Of a DNA stretch of 64,000 nucleotides, positions 23,297-32,303 are shown piece after piece; positions within the stretch are counted from its first letter, which is position 1; each line of letters starts with the position of its first letter. Under the pieces are notes generated by a model. That model had not been told where the DNA came from, ran no database searches, and saw nothing but the letters and a program-made list of their open reading frames with translations. Origin of the DNA: Arachis hypogaea (lineage: Eukaryota > Streptophyta > Magnoliopsida > Fabales > Fabaceae). Made by a program: the position numbers and the translations under genes. The stretch is from positions 73,711,559-73,775,558 of the forward strand of contig NC_092052.1 in NCBI RefSeq assembly GCF_003086295.3, read 5' to 3'.

Positions 23297-23305
23297 GAGC
23301 TCACT

Positions 23306-23351
23306 GTCAAGCTATTGACATTAAAGAAGCGCTTGTTGGGAGGCAACCCAA
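23306..23351 (+). ncRNA. Two-hairpin motif after F protease
   Basis: GTCAAGCTATTGAC (23306-23319, stem GTCAA/TTGAC) and TTGGGAGGCAACCCAA (23336-23351, stem TTGGG/CCCAA, loop AGGCAA) lie 10 nt after the stop codon. Compared with GTCC/GGAC and GGTGGG/CCCACC in other elements, both stems differ in sequence but keep pairing. Candidate structured RNA of unknown role. Confidence 0.65.
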
Positions 23352-23489
23352 TTTTTATTTATCTAATTTTATTTTCATTCTTATTGTTCATTCATATTTT
23401 ATTAGGTTCATGATCATGTGGAGTCACAAAATAAATACAAAAATTAAAAATAGAATAAAAAACAGCAAAAGAAAAATCACACCCTGGAG
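23352..23489 (+). other. F short non-coding spacer
   Basis: AT-rich spacer between the hairpin motif and the palindrome array; nothing recognisable. Confidence 0.4.
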
Positions 23490-23680
23490 GAAGAACTTAC
23501 TGGCATTTAAACGCCAGTAAGGAGCATCTGGCTAGCGTTCAACACCAGAACAGAGCATGGAGCTGGCGCTGAATGCCAAAAACAAGCATGAAGCTGGCGT
23601 TCAACGCCATAAATATGCTGCATATGGGCGTTGAACGCCCAGAACAAGCATCACTTCGGCGTCTAAACGCCAGAAATGCA
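23490..23680 (+). repeat. F internal palindrome array
   Basis: Six imperfect palindromes (for example CTGGCGTTCAACGCCA, GGGCGTTGAACGCCC, GGCGTCTAAACGCCA) follow each other at about 30-35 bp, joined by aacaagcatg-like spacers. The centre varies while the arms stay complementary in most copies. Confidence 0.85.
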
Positions 23681-24086
23681 TGCAAAGGCATTTTACATGC
23701 CTAATTGGTGCAGGGATGTAAATCCTTGACACCTCAGGATCTGTGGACCCCACAGGATCACCTCAGGATCTGTGGACCCCACAGGATTCCCACATACCTC
23801 CACTCACCTTCCCTCCTCATAATCCTATATCACCCTCTCTCTCCATTCACAGTCATCCCTTCTGTTTTCCATTCACCACTCACATCCATACACCCCACCT
23901 ACCTTTAAAATTCAAAATCTCTTTCCCACCCAAGCCCACCCATATGGCCGAATACACACATCCCTCCATTTCCTCCATATCTTCTTCTTCTACTACTATT
24001 CTTTCTTCTTTTGCTCGAGGGCGAGCAACATTCTAAGTTTGGTGTGGTAAAAGCATAGCTTTTTTTTTGTTTTTCCATAACCATTG

Positions 24087-24473
24087 ATGGCACCTCAGGC
24101 TAGAGAAACCTCTAGAAAGAGGAAAGGGAAGACAAAAGCTTCCACCTCCAAGTCATAGGAGATGGAGAGATTCATCTCAAGGGTCTATAGCTCAGTGGTA
24201 GAACATTTGACTGCAAATCAAGAGATCCCTGAGATGCCTCAAGGGATACACTTTCTTCCACAAAACTATTGGGAGCAAATCAACACCTCCCTAGGAGAAT
24301 TAAGTTCCAACATGGGACAACTAAGGGTGGAACATCAAGAGCACTCCATCATCCTTCATGAAATTAGAGAAGATCAAAGAGCAATGAGGGAGGAGCAACG
24401 AAGACAAGGAAGAGACATAGAAGATCTCAAGGACATCATTCGTTCCTCAAGGAGAAAACGCCACCATCACTAA
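24087..24473 (+). pseudogene. F short ORF in env position, with tRNA-Cys-like segment
   Basis: A frame starts MAPQARETSRKRKGK at 24087, meets TAG at 24156-24158 and continues in the same frame to 24473. After the TAG, the segment SRVYSSVVEHLTANQE is encoded by a sequence matching the 5' half of tRNA-Cys (24181-24229). The rest (LGELSSNMGQLRVEHQEH, REDQRAMREEQRRQGRDIED) is charged with heptad-like spacing and may form a coiled coil, ending RRKRHHH. I do not recognise a family. It sits between the protease and the 3' LTR, the place where Athila elements carry an env-like ORF, but no membrane segment is visible. Confidence 0.6.
24181..24229 (+). other. tRNA-Cys(GCA) 5'-half-like sequence inside an ORF
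   Basis: GGGTCTATAGCTCAGTGGTA and the next 29 bases agree with the acceptor 5' strand, D arm and anticodon arm of plant tRNA-Cys, with the anticodon GCA in the loop CTGCAAA. The T arm and acceptor 3' strand are absent, so it is not a functional tRNA gene. The Pol III A box is retained, the B box is not. Confidence 0.7.
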
Positions 24474-25614
24474 GGTGGACTCATTCCTTGTTCTTAAATT
24501 TTCTATTTTTTGTTTTTATGTTAAATGTTTATCTATATTTGTGTCTTCTTACATGATCATTAGTATTCAAGTGTCTATGCTTTAAGGTAGTGAATATGAA
24601 TCCATCACCTCTCTTAAAGGAAAAACGTTTTAATTACAAAAGAACAAGAAGTACATGGTTTCGAATTCATCCTTGAAACTAGTTTAATTATTTTGATATG
24701 GTGACAATACTTTTTTTCTGAATGAATGCTTGAACAGTGCATATGTCTTTTGAAGTTGTTGTTTAAGAATGTTAAATATGTTGGCTCTTGAAAGAATGAT
24801 GATAAGGAGAAATGTTATTTGATAATCTGAAAAGTCATAAAAATTGATTCTTGAAGCAAGAAAAAGCAGTGAATACAGAAAGCTTGCGAAAAAAAAAAGA
24901 GAAAAATGGCAAAAAAAATAAATAGAAAAAGAAAAAGCAAGCAGAAAAAGCCAAAAGCTCTTAAAACCAAAAGGCAAGAGCAAAAAGCCAATAGCCCTTA
25001 AAACCAAAAGGCAAGGGTAATAAAAAGGATCCCAAGGCTTTGAGCATCAGTGGATAGGAGGGCCTAAAGGAATAAAATCCTGGCCTAAGCGGCAAAACCA
25101 AGCTGTCCCTAACCATGTGCTTGTGGCGTGAGGGTGTCAAGTGAAAACTTGAGACTGAGCGGTTAAAGTCAAGGTCCAAAGCAAAGAGAAGAGTGTGCTT
25201 AAGAACCCTGGACACCTCTAATTGGGGACTTTAGCAAAGCTGAGTCACAATCTGAAAAGGTTCACCCAATTATGTGTCTGTGGCATTTATGTATCCGGTG
25301 GTAATACTGGAAAACAAAGTGCTTAGGGCCACGGCCAAGACTCATAAAGTAGCTGTGTTCAAGAATCAACATACTGAACTAGGAGAATCAATAACACTAT
25401 CTGAACTCTGAGTTCCTATAGATGCCAATCATTCTGAACTTCAATGGATAAAGTGAGATGCCAAAACTATTCAAGAGGCAAAAAGCTACAAGCCCCGCTC
25501 ATCTGATTGGAGCTATGTTTCATTGATATTTTGGAATTTATAGTATATTCTCTTTTTTTATCCTATTTGATTTTCAGTTGCTTGGGGACAAGCAACAATT
25601 TAAGTTTGGTGTTA
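24474..25614 (+). other. F 3' untranslated region
   Basis: Non-coding tail before the 3' LTR. At 24947-25017 a 40-bp purine-rich unit with the core cttaaaaccaaaaggcaag is repeated twice. The last 18 bp before the LTR read aatttaagtttggtgtta, the family motif again. A clear polypurine tract is not visible immediately before the LTR. Confidence 0.6.
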
Positions 25615-27249
25615 TGATGAGCGGATAATTTATACGCTTTTTGGCATTGTTTTTAGTATGTTTTAGTAGGATCTAGTTACTTTTAGGGATGTTTTTATTA
25701 GTTTTTATGTTAAATTCATATTTTTGGACTTTACTATGAGTTTGTGTGTTTTTCTGTGATTTCAGGTATTTTCTGGCTGAAATTGAGGGACTTGAGCAAA
25801 AATCAGATTCAGAGGTTGAAGAAGGACTGCTAACGCTATTGGATTCTGACCTCCTTGCACTCAAAATGGATTTTCTGGAGCTACAAAACTCTAAATGGCA
25901 CGCTCTCAATGGCGTTGAAAAGTAGACATCCAGGGCTTTCCAGAAATATATAATAGTCCATACTTTGCCCAAGTTTAGATGACACAAAAGGGCGTTGAAC
26001 GCCAGTTCTATGCTGTAGTCTGGAGTTAAACGCCAGAAACACATCACGAACCAGAGTTGAATGCCAAAAATACATTACAACTTGGCGTTCAACTCCAAAA
26101 GAAGCCTCTGCACGTGAAAGCTTCATGCTCAGCCCAAGCACACACCAAGTGGGCCCCGGAAGTGATTTTCTGCATCAATTACTTACTTATGTAAACCCTA
26201 GTAGCTAGTCTAGTATAAATAGAACTTTTTACTATTGTATTTTTATCATCTTAGGATCATCTTGGGACGTATAGTTCTTAGATCACGGGGGCTGGCCATT
26301 CGGCCATGCCTGGACCTTTATCACTTATGTATTTTCAACGGTAGAGTTTCTACACACCATAGATTAAGGTGTGGAGCTCTGCTGTTCCTCATGAATTAAT
26401 ACAAAGTACTACTGTTTTTCTATTCAATTCAACTTATTCCGCTTCTAAGATATCCATTCGCACTTCAACATGAATGTGATGATCGTGATAGTCATCATCA
26501 TTCCCTATGAACACGTGCCTGACAACCACTCCCGTTCTATCTTAGATTGAATGAGTATCTCTTGGATTCCTTAATCAGAATCTTCGTGGTATAAGTTAGA
26601 ACCCATGGATGGCCATTCTTGAGATCCAGAAAGTCTAAACCTTGTCTGTGGTATTCCGAGTAGGATCTGGGAAGGGATGGCTGTGACGAGCTTCAAACTC
26701 GCGAGTGCTGGGCGTAGTGACAGACGTAAAAGGATTAATGGATCCTATTCCAGTATGATCGAGAACCGACAGATGATTAGCCATGCAGTGACAGTGCATT
26801 GGACCATTTTCACTGAGAGGACAGGATGTAGCCATTGACAACGGTGATGCCTAACATACAGCTTGCCATAGAAAGGAGTAGGACTGGTTGGATGAAGACA
26901 GCAGGAAAGCAGAGGTTCAGAGGAACGAAAGCATCTCTATACGCTTATCTGAAATTCTCACCAATGAATTACATAAGTATTTCTATTTTTATTTTCTGTT
27001 TATTTATTATTATTATTCGAAAACTCCATAACCATTTGATATCCGCCTGACTGAGATTTACAAGATGATCATAGCTTGCTTCATACCAACAATCTCCGTG
27101 GGATCGACCCTTACTCACGTAAGGTTTTATTACTTGGACGACCCAGTGCACTTGCTGGTTAGTTGTATCGAAGTTGTGACAAATTATGAATTAAAATTAG
27201 AGCACCAAGTTTTTGGAGCCATTACCAGGGATCACAATTTCGTGCACCA
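25615..27249 (+). repeat. F 3' LTR (1635 bp)
   Basis: It begins TGATGAGCGG and ends TTTCGTGCACCA, followed by the target duplication TAGGC. It contains the segment of about 41 bp missing from the 5' LTR (25908-25948), which is also present in the E1 LTR, so the 5' copy is the one with the deletion. Confidence 0.95.
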
Positions 27250-27254
27250 TAGGC
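27250..27254. repeat. Target site duplication of F, right copy (TAGGC)
   Basis: Matches 17476-17480 exactly. Confidence 0.92.
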
Positions 27255-27980
27255 TGAGCTCACGTCGACCACGATGTAGTCTATCTTGAGTGTTCTGGAT
27301 TGGTTTCCTTTTCCGAAGGTAGTGTGTAGTGAGATGTATCCAAGTGGTTGAACCGGGGTGTCTCCCAGTCCGAACAGACTGTTTGGATATGCTCTAAGTT
27401 CTTTTTCTTCCAGGCCGAGCTTATCAAAGGCAGTTTTGAACAAGATGTCGGTGGAGCTCCCCTGGTCTATCAGCGTGCGGTGGAGATTTTCATTTGCCAG
27501 TATAATAGTGATGACCATGGGATCATCGTGTCCTAAGATGATACCAGATGCATCTTCTTTGGTGAAAGTGATTACGGGAATGTCGAGTGCTTCCTCTTTC
27601 CCCTCAAAATGATATACTTCTTTGAGATATCTTTTGCGAGATGACTTAGAGATTCCTCCTCCCGCAAATCTGCCATGTATCATGTTGACGTGTCTTTCTG
27701 GTGTACGAGGTGATCGCTCGGTTCGTCCGACGTCTTCGTCTCTTCTTCTTTTTCTTTGTTCATCGTCCCGGGTGGCCAAGTACCGATCTAGTTTTCCCTC
27801 TCTTACTAGTTTTTCTATGACATTTTTTAAGTCAAAACATTCGTTGGTGGAATACCCGCGGATTCGATGATATTCACAATATTCAGTTCGATTTCCTCCT
27901 CCTTTTATGCCTTTGAGTGGTCGAGCTGGGGGTATTTTTTCAGTGTGGCAAACTTCTCTGTAGACATCCACAAGGGACAC
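27255..27980 (-). pseudogene. X gag C-terminus and protease N-terminal part
   Basis: The frame from 27980 shows a zinc-knuckle-like segment (YCEYHRIRGYSTNECFDL, a C-x2-H pattern with a later cysteine), a basic arginine-rich stretch, then the aspartic protease with active site LIDQGSSTDILF and the segment LGDTPVQPLGYISLHTTF. It stops being homologous to Z exactly at the F insertion after VDVSSAY. The remaining part is at 17024-17480. Confidence 0.88.
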
Positions 27981-28204
27981 CCGAAGAGGGATGTAATTAT
28001 GGTATTTTTTTATTTTTTCCCCATGTCGATATTCCTTTTTATGGACTCTTTATCCTTATCCCGGGAGGGATAGGTGAATCCAGATTTTGAGGTCTCTCCT
28101 AATCGAGAGTTTTCCTCCATGTTGATGTACTTCTCTGCTCGTTCCTGCACTTCGTTCAGAGATGTAGGGTGTTTTTTCGATATAGATTGATTAAAAGGTC
28201 CCTC
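27981..28204 (-). pseudogene. X gag central part, degenerate
   Basis: This stretch is homologous to 50600-50830 of Z but is out of a clean frame; an in-frame TGA at 28205-28207 precedes it. It encodes the region after the capsid core, ending in lysine-rich sequence. Confidence 0.6.
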
Positions 28205-28953
28205 TCACAAGCCATTGATGAGGCCCATAATAGCAGCCTCTGTTGGTAGGTTTTGTATGTCCAGGCATGTTTTGTTGAATCTTTCCATGTAACTGCGAAG
28301 ACTTTCCCGATCTCCTTGCTTAATTCCTAATAGACTTGGGGCGTGTTTTGCCTTATCTTTTTGGATGGAGAATCTGTCCAGAAACTTCTTGGCTAAGTCG
28401 TCGAAGCTTGAGATGGACCTAGGAGGTAGATTGTCGAACCATCTGATTGCTGTTTTTGTTAAAGTAGTTGGAAAGGCTTTGCAGCGAACTGCATCTGAGG
28501 CGTCGGTGAGATACATTCTACTTCTGAAATTGCTGAGATGATGGCTGGGATCTGTGGTGCCATCGTACAAAGTCATGTCTGGAAGTTTGAAGTCCTTAGG
28601 GATTTTGGTCTTCATGATCTCCCTAGTGAATAGGTCTTGATCCTTGCGAGAGTTATCCTCAGGGGTGGATTGAGTAGCTTTGGCTTTGAGATCGGCTTCA
28701 AGTTTTAGAAGTTTATCTTCTAATTCTCGGCGTCGCCTTATCTCCCTTTGTAGATCTTTCCCAGCTTCTCGCTGATGTTGGGATTCTTTTTCAAGTTGCT
28801 TTAAACGATCTTGAAGCGCCTCTATTGCTCCCGGATTTGGTGAGTTTTTTTCCCGTTAGATTCTGGGGTATCTTTTGGTGTACTATCCGCGTTTTTGTGC
28901 GGTGTTCTATCTTCTAGATCTGAATCGTGGTCGTTGTCATGGTCATCCGCCAT
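28205..28953 (-). pseudogene. X gag (Tat type)
   Basis: Gag begins at ATG 28953, 22 nt after the PBS, with an acidic start (MADDHDNDHDSDLEDRTP). A frameshift lies in an A-rich run near 28850. A coiled-coil-like segment follows, then the capsid core from 28615: LPDMTLYDGTTDPSHHLSNF, KTAIRWFDNLPPRSISSF and GIKQGDRESLRSYMERF. The core motif YDGTTDP is typical of Tat/Retand-type gag. A TGA at 28205-28207 truncates it where Z reads a glutamine codon. Confidence 0.87.
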
Positions 28954-28974
28954 GGTAATGGGATGACTTCTGGG

Positions 28975-28992
28975 TCCCCGGCAACGGCGCCA
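28975..28992 (-). other. X primer binding site, tRNA-Asp type
   Basis: The minus strand reads TGGCGCCGTTGCCGGGGA, one base inside the LTR end; identical to the PBS of E2 and F. Confidence 0.92.
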
Positions 28993-28993
28993 A

Positions 28994-29540
28994 TGTTCCG
29001 AGGGTTACCAGAAACTGTAGGTCGATCTCGGACGAGATCTTCTGTGCTGATCAGAGATGACGTATCCGGCTGGTAAGTGACGGCCGGAGCTGTCGTGTCC
29101 GACTTGTGGGACTGGCTGCACTGCTGATCCTTCGTCACCGGAGGGTAGGGGGTACCTGCAAGAGACTCCGATGCTTAAATTAGCATGGTATTAAACAGGC
29201 TTTTTGTGGAATCAGAGTATGAGTTATACCTGGGTGCTCCAGTGTATTTATAATAGCGTGGGCTGACCTTTTTAGATAAGATAAGTTAGTTATCTTATCT
29301 TATCTTATCTTATCTTATCTTTGGGTGAGGTCAGCTTATCTTCAAGGGAACCGCCTTTATCTCTATAGGCTTGGACTGCCTTTGAATTTGGGTCGTGTTC
29401 CTCTATTTGGGCCCTTTACTGGGCTTTCCTGGCAGTTTGGCCGAGTTCTTTGAGAAGAGGTCGGATAGTCGGACCTGTCGAGGTCGGTCGCCTTGTCGCT
29501 AAACATCCCGGGTCGGGTATCTCGACCCAGGGTATGAACA
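28994..29540 (-). repeat. X 5' LTR (547 bp)
   Basis: On the minus strand the LTR begins TGTTCATACCC and ends CTCGGAACA, with terminal inverted repeat TGTTC/GAACA. It contains a (TTATC)n run. Its outer edge abuts a dehydratase exon, showing X inserted into that gene copy; the flank is CATCC. The 3' LTR is off the window. Confidence 0.82.
29288..29324. repeat. (TTATC)n microsatellite with hairpin
   Basis: Six to seven TTATC units follow agataagataag (29275-29288), so the region can fold back on itself. It lies inside the X LTR. Confidence 0.85.
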
Positions 29541-29910
29541 CATCCTATCCAGCAAGGTCGACTCTCAGAACGAGGACTCAAACCCCGCGGCTGCCAGAGA
29601 GAACATAGCCGCCGTGAACGGCCACAAATCCGCTATAACAGACTTGAACCTAGTCCACATCAGCGGCGAAAAAACGCTTCCTCCAAAGCCGCTCACGATC
29701 TCCGACCTATCGCCAGCACCGTTGCACGGCTCACAGCTGCACGTGGCATACCAGGGAGTCCCCGGTGCGTACTCCGAGGCTGCCGCTGGCAAAGCCTACC
29801 CTAACAGAGAAGCCATACCTTGCTATCAGTTCGAGGTTGCTTTCCAAGCCGTTGAGCTCTGGATCGCCGATCGCGGCGTTCTACCTGTCGAAAACTCCTT
29901 CAGCGGCTGT
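29541..29910 (+). pseudogene. Arogenate/prephenate dehydratase gene fragment
   Basis: A single open frame from about 29542 reads [12 protein letters not shown], then [53 protein letters not shown] and [11 protein letters not shown]. In plants this enzyme of phenylalanine synthesis acts in plastids, and [19 protein letters not shown] and LPVENS are conserved blocks of its catalytic domain. No ATG precedes it and similarity stops abruptly near 29909, after VENS. The transit peptide, most of the catalytic domain and the ACT domain are missing. The left edge is the X LTR, so X inserted in this exon and the 5' part should lie left of the window. It is non-functional as seen here. Confidence 0.88.
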
Positions 29911-31039
29911 GTATTGCGTGTTGGAAATACACAATCATTGTAGGAAATTGCGAAAAAGACCCAACAAAAACATGCATTTTTATTCTGATCTTCCTTGGCT
30001 GACCGGTGCGCCAAATATCAAAATGGCATTTCGGTGCACATAGTCCTCCTGTGTACTGAATCCGTGTCCGCCTAACTTATATATAGGTGTTGTCCCAAGA
30101 CAATCTCTCATAATACGTGTTAGTCACGTGACACATAAATAACCAAGTCTAATTGTAATAAAATGATTTAACATCTAATTACAAATTAATTATTTGATTA
30201 CCACAAAATTCACAGAAAATTCCACTATACAGAATAAATTTAACATAATATATTTTTTAATATATTACCACAATAATTCAAACATTATTTAATCCAAATT
30301 ACTTAATTAACATTTCTCAATGTACTGAAAGAATATATTTTTTCAATTATAATGCCTTCAGATCATATCAATCTTATAATTGGTTATAGATAGGGATAGA
30401 TCCAGAAATTTTAATATGGAGAGGCCAAATTTTAGATTAAGTATTTTATTATTTTTTATTCCATAAAAATAATTAACATATAATTATTGAGTTAATTTTT
30501 TAAAAGATTTATCAATATATACATATAAAAAGGTTATAAATTCTTTTTCACATCAACAGTATAAATATAATAACTTCAATAGTATATTAGAAAATTATAA
30601 AATACAATAATTGATAGTGTGTTTAGTTAAAAAATTATCACGTATCTTATTAATTAAAATTAACATTTTCAAAAATTTTGAAAAATTTGAAAATAAATTA
30701 TAAATTATTAATTATTTGAAAGACACGATACCTTTATAGAATACAAGATATATTTTCTTTTAACAACGTAAATTTAGAAAAAAAAATGAGTATTTTTTAT
30801 AAGAAAAAATTATCTAAAATATACAATATGATTATCAAAACATAACTACGTAAGTCATTATTAATATTCTATATAATAATATGAATGTTAAACATGTTAA
30901 TATAAAAAAAATTAAAAAAATAGATATAGAGATTATTATATAAAAACTAATTTAAAAAGTACAAAAACTTGAAGGTATGATATTAAATTATTTAAATAAA
31001 AAATATTAGTGACAGACATAAATTCATTACATAGTAAAA

Positions 31040-31097
<58 letters not shown>

Positions 31098-32303
31098 TTT
31101 TATTTCTTTAAACACATATCTTATATATAAATATAATTTTTTAAAATTTTGAAAAAAAATCCCTCTAAGTTAGTTCCTAGTTATAGTACTTATTTAACTA
31201 TTATTAAGTTATTAAAGAATTATTTTTTTATTAAATTTTTTTATTTTTTTAGTGTGTTTGACAAAATTTAAACAGTAAAAATAAAAATACTAAAAAAATT
31301 CAAAAAAAGCCTTTTTTTGCCTAAAAAAATATTTTAAACATAATAAATAAATAATCTTAAATGACTCTTGCGGGAGCAACTACATATAAGTTAGTGGAGA
31401 GGGTTTCATGGGCTATGCTCAAACTATATAAAGGTCTTTTCCGAGAGACCTTTCCTTTAAAGAAAGTCCACACACAACCTTAAAAAAAAAAAAATCCAAT
31501 TCTTTTAAAAATTAAAAGATAATTAATCACCCAATTCACTCAATTAATCATTCACGTAATTACCTTATTCGTTTTCGACAAATTCTTACCAACGCTGTTG
31601 TCACTCAGTTCTTTTCTCTTCTTATCACATCAACACTAACACGTGTCATTTGTAATATGTATCCACATCTTTTCAGCATGTGTGAATAATTTTCATTTCA
31701 CCACCATAGCATGACCCTTATTTTTTATATTGTCTTTAATTTTGTTCTATTTTTTAGTTTTTGTGAAAGAAATTGTAAAAACAATAGTCTTATTTCTTTT
31801 CCATTTTTTCACTACTTCCTTGGAAAAAAAAAATACTAAAGGCTATCAAAATTTTTTTTTTGGTAATCAAAATTAAAAACAAGAAATGGAAAGAGAAAGA
31901 AAACAGTCCATTTGTTTGTTTTGTGTCACTCACCAAAACTGCCATAAATATATTTGTATTTCATAGTTCATTAATCTTATTCTGTATTCTAGATAGGATC
32001 CGAAGGCACCAAGTTTTATCCAACACATCTTACACTAGAGTAATCCGATGGTATAGCATTTGAACTCACTGAATTACCTTAATACATGATTCACCAAATT
32101 TAATATAATGCAATGCATCTAAGACATTATACGTTATCCCTCAGATAAATAAACCCTAGATTCTCTTGGTATATGGTGCATCATACATACTATCATAGCA
32201 TTATTCTCCTGAAGAATTAGTTATGCCATCGAGAACATTGTTTTATGAATCATAAGGTAAATAATTATTGCACATGCATGGGAGACAAGGTTCACGTGGG
32301 GTC
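29911..32303. other. AT-rich intergenic DNA
   Basis: No gene is supported. The segment starting TGTTGGAAATACACAATC at 29919 has an LTR-like start and a tataggtgttgtccc stretch, but no second end was found. From 30400 the sequence is over 75 per cent A+T by eye. A TATA-like actatataaagg occurs at 31423 with no ORF after it. Confidence 0.5.
31044..31092. repeat. (AT)n microsatellite
   Basis: About 24 uninterrupted AT dinucleotides. Confidence 0.97.

Larger units (their letters stand above)
17481..27249 (+). mobile_element. F: complete gag-protease LTR element without RT or integrase
   Basis: A full 9769-bp element with TG...CA LTRs of 1593 and 1635 bp and the 5-bp target duplication TAGGC. 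The internal region has a tRNA-Asp PBS, a 1.86-kb leader, gag and protease (20956-23296), a two-hairpin motif, a palindrome array, a short coiled-coil-type ORF and a 1.1-kb tail. RT, RNase H and integrase are absent, so it must have moved with enzymes supplied by another element. Its LTR ends and gag match E1. It resembles what is called FIDEL in peanut, but I name it only as a likely relative. It is inserted in the protease gene of X. Confidence 0.93.
13564..29540 (-). mobile_element. X: Tat-lineage Ty3/gypsy element, split by F
   Basis: A minus-strand element with 5' LTR (28994-29540), PBS, gag, protease, RT, two RNase H domains, integrase and a 3' tandem-repeat region. Two RNases H (one polymerase-linked, one extra) and a 3' tandem array are known hallmarks of the Tat/Ogre branch. 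Element F (17481-27249) interrupts the protease region and E2 interrupts the 3' region at 13563, so the 3' LTR is off the window. Frameshifts, several stops and loss of the integrase C-terminus show this copy is inactive. Confidence 0.88.

Noticed and set aside
23490..23680. A CRISPR-like array of short repeats with spacers
   Set aside because: Repeats are imperfect palindromes that also occur in the LTRs and in the E1 coding region; spacers are related to one another.
24181..24260. A functional tRNA-Cys gene
   Set aside because: Only the 5' half matches; the T arm, B box and acceptor 3' strand are missing, and the sequence lies in an ORF.
29614..29943. An intact dehydratase gene
   Set aside because: No ATG, a GTG would be the only start, and similarity ends after VENS; it is a fragment.
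29919..30120. A copia-type LTR starting TGTTGGAAATAC
   Set aside because: Only a plausible start and a TATA-like stretch are visible; no matching end, PBS or duplicate was found.
31410..31490. A promoter at actatataaagg followed by a short leader
   Set aside because: No ORF or homologous gene follows within the AT-rich region.
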